Shown in pieces: positions 54,300 through 64,000 of a stretch of 64,000 nucleotides of DNA (position 1 is its first letter; each line of letters begins with the position of its first letter). The notes beneath the pieces are model-generated. The model had not been told where the DNA came from. It saw only the letters and a list, made by a program, of their open reading frames with translations, and ran no database searches. This DNA comes from Selaginella moellendorffii. Taxonomy: Eukaryota; Streptophyta; Lycopodiopsida; Selaginellales; Selaginellaceae. The position numbers and the translations under genes were made by a program. The stretch lies in the NCBI RefSeq assembly GCF_000143415.4, contig NW_003314321.1, forward strand, positions 690,736 to 754,735, in the 5' to 3' direction.

Positions 54300-56102
54300 A
54301 TGCTCCAAGATTCCTTTCTTTTGCTCCGAGACTATTCGCGATCCGGGAGTCTCCATCGAGCGAAGCAAATCTTCGACACATTGCCGGAGAAGACGATCAT
54401 CGCGTGGAACACACTTCTCTCAGCATATTCCCGAACAGGGCATCTAGCAGATGCGATACTCATATTTTATTCCATGCCCCGACGAGACACCGTCTCTTAT
54501 AACACAGTTCTTGCAGCTTATGGGAGATCGAAAAAGATTGATGAGTTGAAGTCTCTTTTTGATCAAATACCCTCGAAAGATCTCTTGTCATGGACTTCTC
54601 TAGTGACGGCATATGCCCAGAACGGACATATAGGTCTTGCGGTAGAAGCCTTTGATTCTATGCCACAGAGGAATCTGTTTGCCTGGACGGCTCTCCTATG
54701 CATCACTGGGAATATTTCCCTGGTTAAGAATATCTTTTCGTCTATGCCGGAAAGAGATACTGTCTCTTGGAACGCAATGCTAGATGCATACGCCCAAGAA
54801 AGAGATTTTGGAAATGCAAAAGGAATCTTTGATACCATGCCCGAGAGGAATCTAGTGTCTTGGAACAGCCTTTTGCTGGCTTTTGCCGAGGCACAGAAGC
54901 TTGAGAAATGTAACGAGACATTCCTTTCTATGCCAGAGCATGATCTGTTTTCCTGGACTACGATTCTGTCTTTGTATGCCCAGTGTGGGTTTGTGGAAGA
55001 TGCGAAACGGATCTTCTTTGACGTTATGCAGGAGCACAACTTGGTATCCATGAATTCCATGCTTGCAGCGTTCTCCAAGGCTGGCCGTGTAGAATGTGCC
55101 CGACATTTCTTTTATGAAACGATGCCGGTTTGGAACATTGTGTCCTTGAACACGATGCTCTCGGCATTTGCTCAAAACAGTCGAGTTGACGAGGCCAAGA
55201 AGCTATTTTTGGAGGAAATGCCCTACTGGGATCTAGTTTCATGGAATACTCTCTTGGACGGGCTTGCCCAAGGCTCGTATCCGGAAGAGTGCGCCAACTT
55301 ACTCAAATCAATGCCACAAAAGAACATTATAACTTTAACTTCTATGCTTACTGGCTACTGCGTGTCTCAAGACATTGGGCTAGCAAAAGAATTCTTCGAC
55401 AAAATGCCTGAGTGGAACCTTGCAACATTAAACTGCATGCTAGCAGCATTTGCCGCTACAGGGCATCTGCTGGAAGCAGAGGAACTCTTCCGTGCAATGC
55501 CGGACAAGAGCGACGTGACCTGGACGGCCATGATCCTCGCGTACGGACAATGCGGTCTTGCGTGTGAGGCCATGAAAACCTTGAACGCCAGCCCGGAACA
55601 GTCCGTACTGTCTTGGTCTGCCGTGCTTGCCGCCCATTCGCACAACACTTTCGCGAGGAACGATGCCAGGACTCCCACCGCGGGAGATTTTGTCGACCAA
55701 TTCAATCTTTTCAAGGTGGTCTTCGAGGAGGCGGACGAATCGTGCTTCGTCCAGGCGCTGCTGGCATTCACTCACGGCGGGGAGCTGGAGGCGTGCCGGC
55801 GCTGCTTTGCGTCGATGCGCGAGGATTTCTTCCTGGAGCCCAAGAAGCAGCACTTCACCTGCGTCGTGGACGCACTTGGGCGGGCCGGATGCGTGAGAGA
55901 TTCCATGGAACTTGTGCTGGACATGCCCTTCGCGCCAGATTCTCTCGACTGGATGTGCGTCCTCGCTGCGTGTAAGTTCCAGCTCCAGCTCCAGGGCGGG
56001 GAGCTAGGAACTCGCGCAGCTCACGAGGTTTTGGAATTGGATGGCGAGAACGCTGCAGCGTATGCGCTGCTCATCGCCACCATGGTATCAATCTGGAGCT
56101 AG
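54300..56102 (+). CDS. PPR protein, 31-residue-repeat (S/SS) type, 600 aa
   Basis: Single-exon PPR protein. The first residues MLQDSFLLLRDYSRSGSLHR already form part of a repeat, so there is no separate targeting leader; an upstream exon is possible. About fourteen 31-residue motifs follow (IIAWNTLLSAYSRTG, DTVSWNAMLDAYAQE, DLFSWTTILSLYAQCG). Two repeats have a one-residue insertion (FFDVMQEHN, FYETMPVWN), which is mild divergence. The tail shows QHFTCVVDALGRAGCVRDSM, MPFAPDSLDWMCVLAACK; no DYW. Its 5' end is duplicated at 50.34 kb. The start used is the ATG at 54300, not the TTG at 54297. Confidence 0.88.
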   Translation: MLQDSFLLLRDYSRSGSLHRAKQIFDTLPEKTIIAWNTLLSAYSRTGHLADAILIFYSMPRRDTVSYNTVLAAYGRSKKIDELKSLFDQIPSKDLLSWTSLVTAYAQNGHIGLAVEAFDSMPQRNLFAWTALLCITGNISLVKNIFSSMPERDTVSWNAMLDAYAQERDFGNAKGIFDTMPERNLVSWNSLLLAFAEAQKLEKCNETFLSMPEHDLFSWTTILSLYAQCGFVEDAKRIFFDVMQEHNLVSMNSMLAAFSKAGRVECARHFFYETMPVWNIVSLNTMLSAFAQNSRVDEAKKLFLEEMPYWDLVSWNTLLDGLAQGSYPEECANLLKSMPQKNIITLTSMLTGYCVSQDIGLAKEFFDKMPEWNLATLNCMLAAFAATGHLLEAEELFRAMPDKSDVTWTAMILAYGQCGLACEAMKTLNASPEQSVLSWSAVLAAHSHNTFARNDARTPTAGDFVDQFNLFKVVFEEADESCFVQALLAFTHGGELEACRRCFASMREDFFLEPKKQHFTCVVDALGRAGCVRDSMELVLDMPFAPDSLDWMCVLAACKFQLQLQGGELGTRAAHEVLELDGENAAAYALLIATMVSIWS

Positions 56103-56669
56103 AAAGATTGCCGAGATCGATTGGATCGAGCGTGGAATTCGAGGGAGTGATCACTGCCCACGTGAGGAAATGCCGTTTTGCGACGACCCAGATGCTTAGT
56201 CTAGTCGTGAGAACTAACGGTGGTCGGATTGGACCCCAGCAACTGTGTCGTAATCGTGATCTCACCACGACCGTTATATTACTTCTGGGGTCTCTCAAAC
56301 CAAAGTGTTTGATCCATTTTACCGCCAAACCAAAGGGAGAGACAATGGAATCAAGGAATCAAATCACTGCGAAAAAAAAAAAGAGATAATCGCGAGACAA
56401 CAATGGAGGTTTCCTCCTTTTGGGGACCGAGAGGACGCATTTGCAGAGCACTGAATCATGCATGTACAAGCCCAAAATTCGACCTCCATTCTTGTTCTCC
56501 ATGTTTCAAGCAAAGATTAAAAAAACACCAAAGCTTCTCTGAATCGAACAAGGTTCCTGGCGATTCTCTCGCGACCCCTCTTTCTTTTCTTGTTTCTTTT
56601 GTTGGGTTGGGTGTGAGAAGAGAAAAAGACGTAGAGCATTAGCAAGGGGGGGAAGAACTTGGCCTCTCT

Positions 56670-56670
56670 C

Positions 56671-56712
<42 letters not shown>
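56670..56712 (+). repeat. (CT)n microsatellite in the ARGOS-like 5' region
   Basis: About nineteen CT units followed by gtgtgtg; a CTG run lies at 56918-56942. Both are in the probable 5' untranslated region. Confidence 0.85.
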
Positions 56713-56715
<3 letters not shown>

Positions 56716-57099
56716 GCTTTAAGCTCTGCCTCTCTCTCACACACTTACACTTGGTGATTCGCGCTGCGCGAGAACAGCGACGCCGCACAGCGAAAGAGTT
56801 TACGGGAATATTTCGAGAGCTTCCTTCTTCCTCGAGGCCTCCTCGAGGACTGGAAAGAAAAGAACCTGGCAAGGGAGATTTTAATGTCAATGCAATGAAT
56901 GTAGGTGCTGCTACCTCCTGCTGCTGCTGCTGCTGCTGCTGTGATCGATCCAGGACTTTTGCTCCAGTTCACTGCATCTCTCCAGCGTAATTGTCTCTCT
57001 TCTTTGCAACAACCTGAGAATGATAGACAGTGGCCTTTCTTCCTCCTTTTCTTCTTCCTCCTCCGGACTGAGCGATCGAGCGAGAACTCTTGTTCTAAG

Positions 57100-57453
57100 A
57101 TGAGCGTGAGCTCCTCCTCCTCTTCCTCCTCCTCGTGTCTCTGCGGCGCGTGTTCCTCGAAGAAAACGTTTGAGCTCGAGCTTGATGGTGTAGAAGTTGA
57201 TCCACGGAGATCCGCCTCGGATGGTTCGTCTGATCGCAGCGTCTCGGATCCACTGTTCATGGTAAACTACTTCGACTGTGCTTCGCTCACGCTGCTGGCT
57301 GTGGTGGCCGTCCTGGTCGTTGTCCTTCCCATTGTTCTACCACCACTTCCACCCCCGCCTCTCTTTCTTATGCTCGTCCCTCTCATCATCTTCGTGCTCT
57401 TGATGGGTCTCGTCTTCATGCCTTCGAGGCTTCCTCCAAGCATTGTCATGTAG
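57100..57453 (+). CDS. ARGOS-like / organ-size-related (OSR) membrane protein, 117 aa
   Basis: Small plant membrane protein of the ARGOS/ARL/OSR group, which promotes organ growth and tunes ethylene signalling at the ER. After a Ser-rich, Cys-containing, acidic N-terminus comes the diagnostic OSR region: a hydrophobic helix (about 61-79), PPLPPPP (81-87), and a second helix (about 88-107) ending FMPSR. Single exon. The ATG at 57100 gives the usual length (about 100-120 aa). The same frame is open back to 56905, but that part is poly-Leu/Ala from a CTG run and is probably untranslated. It is convergent with the MAPKKK. Confidence 0.85.
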   Translation: MSVSSSSSSSSSCLCGACSSKKTFELELDGVEVDPRRSASDGSSDRSVSDPLFMVNYFDCASLTLLAVVAVLVVVLPIVLPPLPPPPLFLMLVPLIIFVLLMGLVFMPSRLPPSIVM

Positions 57454-57968
57454 CCTTGTTCTTCTTCCTCTTCCGTCTCCGTTGCTTCTCTGTCGTCGAT
57501 CATAGCTTTCTCTGGTATTCATCGATCGTAGCATAGCAGCGGCAGCAGATCTCCACGGTTTTGGAAACAATGGAGCCTTTGATTGCAAGAAACTCTAGTC
57601 AGATCCGAGCAACGAAAAACAAACCAGGAAGATATACTTACAGATTATATATCAGGGGTCACCATTTCTACAAAAAACCAGCTGCCGGGAAGCTATAGCA
57701 CAAGCCCCTAAAGCTCTGGCTCTCTCTCCAAGTTGAGAGGAGTTCTATAAATCATCTGCTGAGGTTCTAGACGAGTTCTGTGGATCACGGGTGAGAATCC
57801 GGAGTCCTCTCGTGTTATCATGGTCAGGTTCCCGTTTCGTCTCAGCCCCTCGATTGGATGGAAGTGTGTCGTGTCTTGCACTAGTGAACTCCTCGCACCA
57901 CTTTGCCTGTGGCTGTTTCAGGCAAATCACAAGTTAGCACAGAAGAAGAATTAGAGAACTCGTCGGAC

Positions 57969-59931
57969 TCACATTGGCGAGGCTCTTGGGGACGCCAACG
58001 GCGACGTGGGGAAGGACGGCACGGATGACGGCGCGTTTAGTACAAATTGGTGTTGGAGAAGCTCTATGGCTTTTGGTCTGTCTTCCGGATTGAAGAGCAG
58101 GCATCGTTGAACGAAGTCTTTCGCTATAGGACTCAAGCTGTCTGGGATTGGAGGGGCCTCTCCTTTCGAAAGTTTGAAGTAAAACCCGAACTGTTGACAC
58201 ATCACAACGAAATGTCAATTGAAAACAAGAAAAAGGATTTTTTTTGTTCTTCACTCACCCCCAAGTCACTCCAAGGAGGCTTCCCCATTGACATCTCCAA
58301 AATTGTACAGCCAAGACTCCATATGTCCACGGCAGTTCCATAGGATCTTTTGGATGGATTTGGAGTCACCACCTAGAAACGACAACCAATTCTTAGCTCC
58401 CCTCAAGTCACGCATTTTGACTCTCACAAAACGTACCTCCGGTGCCATAAAAATCGGTGTACCTTTCAAAGACGACGCCAGTGGGGTCTGCAAGCGGCGG
58501 CAAAGCTCAGATTAAAGCGACTAATGCGACTAAGGAAAAAAACAAGCACAGGAATACCTGTTTCGCAACACCAAAGTCGGCAAGCTTGACCTGGCCGAGA
58601 GAGTCGACTAGAATGTTTGCACACTTGATGTCCCTGTGGATCGTGTGATTTTCGTGAAGATAAACCAGCCCATGAAGTATCTGACGTGTATACGCACGTA
58701 TCGTGCTCTCCTCGAAACCGCCAAGTTTGTTCAGTATCGTCTTCAGGGAGGATTTCATGAGCTCCAGAAAGATGCAGACGGAGCCAGTTTCATCCTGTTC
58801 CCAAAGACACCGAAGTGTTAAGAGAATGAATTCCATGGAACCTCGAGGTGCTCACAATGCAAGCTCCTAGGTATCTCACAATGTTGGGGTGATTCAGCTG
58901 ACTAAGAAGTTGGACCTCCTGAAGAAACGAAAACATTTATGTTAGCACAAGAGCAGACGACTTTTCACCTTCGTGGTCTCTTCGGTCATGATTGAGTCGT
59001 GCACAACTTTGATAGCACAGAAGCTCCCATCCTCCCTGAAAAGATCACGCTAAAAATGAGCCACCAACGATAGAAAGAAGAACGAAAAACCTTACATGAA
59101 TCCCTCGTACACCGTCGCGAAAGATCCACGTCCCAGCTCCTGGAGCTTTTGACACTTTAGCAGCCGGGATGGCGAGTGGAGAGGAGACCGGTGAGGAGAC
59201 TGTGGAGACTGTGAGAAGCGCGGTGACCTCTCGGAACTCTTTCGATGCGAGAAATCCAGCGCGCATCCCAGTGATTTCCTCGGGAGAGGCAACGGAGCTG
59301 GCGCCGCGGTTCGCAAACTATTCCCAGCACGACGACACACTGCTGCTGCGGGAGGTGGCGATCGCGATGGAAGAGGGTGTGGAACACGAGAAGAATCTGT
59401 CATGGTGTTCCCAGGAGTGACTGCTGCTGCCGCTGCTAGCGCTAAGCTATACCCGTTACCACTGCGAGGACTTTGAGGAGATCGACACCACGGATCGTTG
59501 GCAGGACTTAGCCGCGAAGATGGTGTCGGAGACATGGATCGGCTCTCGAACGACGAGGTGTCGCCGAAGGAATCCAAAGACCTCCTGTGCTCGGAGAAGA
59601 AGCCCGGGGCCGTGGGCGTCGCGGGCCTGTGATCCTCCACCTCCTCGAACGAAACATCCGTGGAGTCGGGATCCACCTCGGCTCGCATTTCCATCTGCTT
59701 GATGATCTGCGCCTCCTGATCCCTGTTCTCGGCGCCCAGCACGCGCAGCACCTTGGCGGCATCCACCGATTTCGTCCTTGGAGACATGACCGAGCTCCTG
59801 GAGAAATATTTCGCCATGGCCGGGCCACTGCTGTTGCTGCTGCTGCTGCTGCTGCCGCTGCCGCCTCCATCCGGCGACGACACGGGGCTTCGATCGTTTT
59901 TCTTGTGGAAGATCTTGTTGAGCAGCTTCAT
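57969..59931 (-). CDS. MEKK-type MAP kinase kinase kinase, 7 exons
   Basis: Protein Ser/Thr kinase at the top of a MAPK cascade. Exons (minus): 59096-59931, 58969-59035, 58856-58918, 58558-58794, 58437-58487, 58259-58372, 57969-58190; 1590 nt, 529 residues. The N-terminal 255 residues are Ser/Pro-rich and disordered, with a poly-Ser run encoded by a trinucleotide repeat (59829-59862). Kinase domain: [16 protein letters not shown] (Lys 288), HRDIKCAN (Asp 377), DFGVAKQ (395-397 DFG), GTPIFMAPE (APE 416-418), ending LLQHQF. GTPxFMAPE and the layout place it with MEKK1-like MAPKKKs. The model ends at TGA 57969-57971; this TGA overlaps a GT donor, and a further exon at 57.74-57.93 kb is possible. 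Confidence 0.92.
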
Positions 59932-60249
59932 CTCTCTCTCTCTCGCCGGATCAAACCCTCTCGATCCAAAACCCTAGCCTCCGCCAAAGATCCTTACCGG
60001 GGATGAAGCGGCATAGCTCGCGCGCCTCGAACGGATCACATTTTCTTCCGGGAAGGCGCCCCAGGAAGACGATAAACGCCCGTGTCGGGAGAAGCTGCCA
60101 GGGAAAGCGCGAAAGAGAAATGCGCGGAAAGCAAGTAACAACAGCCGTCGGATGCACCGCATCCCACGGCCCGGCTCGCGGCACGTGGGCCAGTCATTGT
60201 GCTTGCTGCGGCGGCGGTTGAGATGGAATAGTGCTGGAAAATACCCTTC

Positions 60250-60395
60250 CCTTAACATGTACAAGGGCCTACGACCTATTGATCGTGCTAAAGAGATCTT
60301 CGTCACGAACAAGGATAGGGATCTCGTTTCGTGGCCTTCTATGATCGCAGCATTTGCCCCGAATGGGCATTGCAAAGAGGCCTCTAATACTAATC
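60250..60395 (+). pseudogene. Isolated PPR motif fragment
   Basis: One frame reads RPIDRAKEIFVTNKDRDLVS, then WPSMIAAFAPNGHCKEAS: a single PPR repeat plus part of the next, without start or continuation. It lies in the promoter region between the MAPKKK and TAR genes. Confidence 0.75.
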
Positions 60396-60518
60396 CGTTG
60401 TCAGGCTCTCACCCGAGAGACCCGGTTTCGATAATATAATTCTCTAGGGCCCAACATTGACTGATTATATAAAAGTTTTTGCACGTTATGTACTGTAGGG
60501 GTTCTTTTTTCAGTGGCT

Positions 60519-62395
60519 ATGGCTGCTGGATCTCCAAGAGATGAGGAGAAGCCTCTCCTCCATTACGTCAGCAGCATAAGTCATCCATGGGTCGTTTCAA
60601 AGCAAGCGCTTCTCCTCTCTTTGCTGCTCAATCTCCTCCTGGCTTTCGCAGTCGCGGTGTTGTTCCTTCAATCAGAGTTCTTCCACCTTGGACGATCTGC
60701 TGGTGTTTTAAGATCTTCCAGAGATTATCACTGGACGAGCAAGGCATCCGCAGAAGGCCGCGGCAATTCCTTGCTCGGGCCATGGACGAGTCTTCCTGGA
60801 CACCATCCTTGCGGCAAATGGAGAGCCTTCGTGCGAGTGTAACAGGTGCTTCGCTGGGACAGATTGCTCGAGCAAGATCAAAAATTGCAACGCAAAAGTC
60901 GATAGGTACGCTTTCAAGATACTTTCAAAGTCTCTAGAGTCGAAAACTAAGTTCCAAGCTTGATCACGGTATTGACAGTGGTGATCCAATGTTCTTGGAG
61001 CCCTTTTGGGACGCGAATGCCGAGGCTGGAGCAGTAGTGATCCCGCCAGTTCACCGGATGAGCTACCTCACCGAGGCCACGGCGGAGGGGAGGAGGATCA
61101 CGCTGGAGCTGGAGAGGCTCATCCGGCAAGTCCACGAGTTCGTGGGAAATGCCGTAATCAAAGACAAGTTCATCGTGATTGGGACTGGATCCATGGAGCT
61201 CATCAACGCTGCTGTCGCTAGCCTAGCTCCAATTGCCTCAAACACCCTTCCAAAATCACCACCAGCGCTCGTCGTGTCACGAGCTCCATACTACCAGGTA
61301 AGATTTCTTGGAGAACTCTTTCTCAAACTTTTTTATTTTTCTATAAGGCGTACCAAATGCAAACGGAGTTCTTCGCTTCCACACAATACATTTGGGGTGG
61401 CGAGCCATCCATCGCTGCCAAAAAGTTTGCAAACACTGGCTCAACTTTTATCGAGTTTGTGGCGGCTCCAAACAATCCGGACGCGAGCATGAAAGAGCCC
61501 GAGCTCAAGTTTAATGGATCGTTCACGGTTTTCGATCGAGCTTACTACTGGCCGCACTACTCTCCCATTTTCAAGGCCATGGACGACGATGTTATGCTCT
61601 TCACTCTCTCCAAGCTCACCGGACACGCAGGAAGCAGGCTCGGGTAAACTTATTTGACCTTTTCCTCGTCTTTCTTGTTAGAGTTCTTCATCCTTGTAAT
61701 CACTTGAGTCTGCTGTACTTGTTTTTGGTGGTTTTGTTGTTGGTCTTCAGTTTTTTGTTCTCTTTTCTTGTTTGATAAGATCTCTGTGTATTTTCTTGCA
61801 GCTGGGCGATTGTCAAGGATCCAAAAGTTTATGCTAGACTCTCACAATATGTGTTGCTAAACACGAATGGAGTTTCTCATGACACACAGCTTCGAGCGTC
61901 GCGGCTGCTGAGAGCTGTCCTGGAAGGCTACTCAACTACTGGAGCCAAAACAGGAGTGCGAGATCCTCAAGTTTATGCAAAGTCGCAGCATATTTTTCAC
62001 TTTGCACAATCAGTCATGAATTCTCGATGGCAGAAACTCGAGAAGATTTTTGCAAGGTCGATGCAGTTCTCTTTGCAATATGTGGAAGCTCAACAGTGTA
62101 ACTTCTTCAAAGCTATTATCTCGCCATCTCCAGGTAACTAAAGAGCTTCAAAAACAGATCTTTCGTTCTTAATGTTTTTGATAATTTCGCAGCTTATGCA
62201 TGGGTCAAATGTGAAGATCCAGGCTTGATCATGAACTCGAGCTGCTTCAACGTTTTCAAGAACGCAGGGATCATTGGACGCGCTGGTGGATATGGCGATG
62301 AGCGAGATAATTCTTACGTTAGATTTGCACTCCTCATTGGCAACGATGACTTTGACAACTTCATGGAGCATCTCAACAAATTTCTCACAGAATGA
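60519..62395 (+). CDS. TAR: Tryptophan aminotransferase-related / alliinase-family protein with a frameshift, 5 exons
   Basis: PLP-dependent enzyme of the TAA1/TAR-alliinase family; TAA1/TAR convert tryptophan to indole-3-pyruvate for auxin. Exons: 60519-60905, 60979-61297, 61348-61643, 61802-62133, 62193-62395. Seen: N-terminal membrane anchor (about residues 35-55), EGF-like Cys block (PCSGHGRVFLD, CECNRCFAGTDCSS), GDPMFLEPFW, VIGTGSMELI, and the PLP-lysine motif SKLTGHAGSRLGWA (Lys about 324). Exons sum to 1537 nt, one more than a multiple of three. The frame breaks at 60751-60760 (gaaggccg), where removing one base restores continuity to 511 residues. This is either a sequencing error or a recent inactivating mutation. 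Substrate cannot be told. Confidence 0.85.
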
Positions 62396-62577
62396 TCAAC
62401 ACTTCATTGATCTTACAGCCATACTATAGAAATCATACTTCAACTACTTATTGAAGTTAGTATGGCTTGATTTGCCAAGTTTTCCAACCATTAAAGACAT
62501 AAATACGATGTCACTAGTATGAATATCAATTAACATTAGTCCAGTTTTATAGCATATCTCTCACTTCAGGCGACCTG

Positions 62578-62780
62578 GATGATAGAAGATTTTTGCAGAA
62601 GATTGATTCAGTTGTCTTTGCAAAATGTGGAAGCTCAACAGTGTAACTTCTTCAAAACCAGCATCTCCCCATTGCTCTTGATCATTTCACAGCTTATGCA
62701 TGGGTCAAATGCAGTTTGGATCACAAATTCGAGCTGCTTCGACATTTTCAAGAACGTGGGATCATTGGACCGGCAGTGAC
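62578..62780 (+). pseudogene. Partial tandem duplicate of TAR exons 4-5
   Basis: Matches about 62044-62275: gtggaagctcaacagtgtaa, cagcttatgcatgggtcaaa, cgagctgcttc and ggatcattgga recur in order. The intron is shortened and frames are broken; the rest of the gene is absent. Confidence 0.9.
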
Positions 62781-62889
62781 GATGGGAACCAATATATTTA
62801 TCAAAGGCATGATCAACACTTCATTTGGTATGGTTTTTGTATCTCTATGGAACTTGGCAAATCAAGCTTGCTAAATTGAAGTTTAGTTT

Positions 62890-63615
62890 TTGTACAGTTA
62901 CAGGAGCAGCCAACCAAGCTCCGCTATTGCGAAGCTAAAGGGATGCAACACTGTTGGATGCGGCCATAGCTTCTTGGGAATTCCAGCCACACATTGACAC
63001 CTCATGTCGAAAGCCACATGCCGTAAGAAGTAAAAATCCTCCAGGAAAACAAGTAGGTTGACACCCATGACAACCCATGGCAGGTGGTAATCAGAATTTG
63101 CTCCCATGAAAATCATGAAGCTGCTTCACCACCACCCCACTTATTGCCTTCAAGAGCCCACTCTCGTGGTCGATCCAGTAGCACCAGCCCCCCATCATCT
63201 ATCCACCTGCTTAAAAGTGCGGTGTTGTCAATGCAGCACAGCATGGCCACCATGATCCTCGACCCACAGCGGAACGGAAACGCACGGCAGTAAGTGTAGC
63301 CGGCCAACTCCTCCGGCTTTGGAAACACTAGCAAGCCTTGTTTGCCTTGCTCAGAGATGCCGATCCTACTCCAGTCGCCAGCGGGAGGCATGTCTCTTGC
63401 CACCTGCGACGTCACTTCCCGAGTCGAAGGTGTGAAGGTGGTGGCGGCCACGCTCATTGTAGATGTGTTTTTGTGTGCGGAATGCTTTGTCGACTTCATT
63501 GCTTTGGTATGGTTATGTACATAATAGTATGGGTGTGATGCTTGGCAGTTGGTGTCTTGGATGAACAACTTGTCTTCTTTGCTGATGTGGAGACTTGTCA
63601 TCACTTGTTTCCACA
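62890..63615 (-). mobile_element. Putative 3' LTR of a Ty1/copia element
   Basis: On the minus strand a polypurine tract (63616-63626, ttgaggaggag) is followed by TGTGGAAACAAG at 63615, the normal PPT-LTR junction. The far end is not fixed; a ca near 62893 is a candidate. The open frame 63113-63616 lies within it and is probably not a gene. Confidence 0.45.
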
Positions 63616-63639
63616 CTCCTCCTCAAGGCTCACACTGTC

Positions 63640-64000
63640 AGTGAAACAGAGTGAATTGAGGAAGAGTTCATGCTTCACTCGAGGCAAAGACTTCGTTAGG
63701 ATATTAGTGACCATTGAGCTGGTCGGACAGAATTCCAGGTTGATTTTTCCATTGTTGACTTGATCCTAGATGAAATGGAACCTCAACTCAATGTGCTTGG
63801 TGTGTGAGTGAAATCTCTCATCCCATTGCCAACATATTGTCATAGTAGAATTTGACTGCTGGAATTTGAATCCGAGGTCCTGTAGCAACGTCTTAAGCTA
63901 GATGGCCTCTTTTGCTGCTGCTGCAGCTGCGATGTATTTAGATTCACATGAGGACATTGCAGTGATCTGCTGCCTCCTGGAACACCAACTAACCATGTTA
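63640..64000 (-). pseudogene. Ty1/copia RNase H region, decayed, cut by window edge
   Basis: Minus frame reads SSCESKYIAAAAAAKEAI, a TAG where Trp is normal, LKTLLQDLGF, FHSHTKHIELRFHFI, a TAG where Arg is normal, and NILTKSLPRVKHE. This is the C-terminal RNase H domain of copia polyproteins (SSTEAEYIA, HSRTKHIDIRYHFIRD, ADxLTKxL). Two stops inactivate it. The rest of the element lies beyond 64000. Confidence 0.85.

Noticed and set aside
56745-57260. Minus-strand 171-codon Glu/Arg-rich frame
   Set aside because: Antisense to the CT-, CTG- and TCC-rich leader and start of the ARGOS-like gene; composition is explained by the repeats.
63113-63616. 167-codon minus ORF as a gene
   Set aside because: It begins at the polypurine tract of a copia relic and lies in its probable LTR.

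Overview
The window looks like nuclear DNA of a lycophyte, most probably Selaginella (S. moellendorffii type). Reasons: plant-only genes (a cellulose synthase, a LAZY/IGT protein, an ARGOS-like protein, plastid NDH subunit O, a tryptophan-aminotransferase-related enzyme) sit beside a Tctex-type dynein light chain, as expected of a land plant with swimming sperm. Introns are mostly 45-90 bp, and intronless PPR genes are very abundant. The species is an inference; the gene families are read from the sequence.

Layout. 1-7.2 kb is AT-rich, decayed DNA: a PPR relic, a tandem TRIM-like LTR element nested in an older repeat, a Ty3/gypsy integrase relic and a shattered PPR pseudogene. 8.85-13.2 kb is a 14-exon cellulose synthase (+). 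13.2-16.1 kb is repeat-rich. 16.2-31.1 kb is gene-dense: PPR (-), ndhO (-), DRP3 dynamin (-), Tctex-type dynein light chain (+), cyclin H (-), PPR (+), LAZY-like (+), followed by a GPI-anchored PLC-like protein (-) to 33.5 kb. 33.9-41.6 kb is a second AT-rich transposon block with LTR relics and a 580-bp tandem duplication. 41.6-46.4 kb carries two PPR genes (+). 46.4-54 kb holds an unidentified multi-exon locus, a segmental duplication containing two tRNA-Ala genes, and an uncharacterised gene with a possible PD-(D/E)xK signature (-). 54.3-56.1 kb is a PPR gene (+), then an ARGOS-like gene (+), a MAPKKK (-), a PPR scrap, a frameshifted TAR/alliinase gene (+) with a partial tandem duplicate, and the 3' end of a Ty1/copia element (-).

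How the genes relate: they are independent eukaryotic units, not an operon. Plastid and mitochondrial functions recur (ndhO, DRP3, five long PPR genes). Growth and auxin-related functions also recur (CesA, LAZY, ARGOS-like, TAR). The clearest unusual structures are the tandem TRIM with target-site duplication and a related empty site, the segmental duplication of [nuclease-like gene - tRNA-Ala - PPR 5' end], a 12-residue triple repeat in a PPR leader, head-to-head genes 47 bp apart, and two GC-AG introns. Exon coordinates were derived by hand from splice consensus, reading-frame continuity and family conservation; I could not run alignments.
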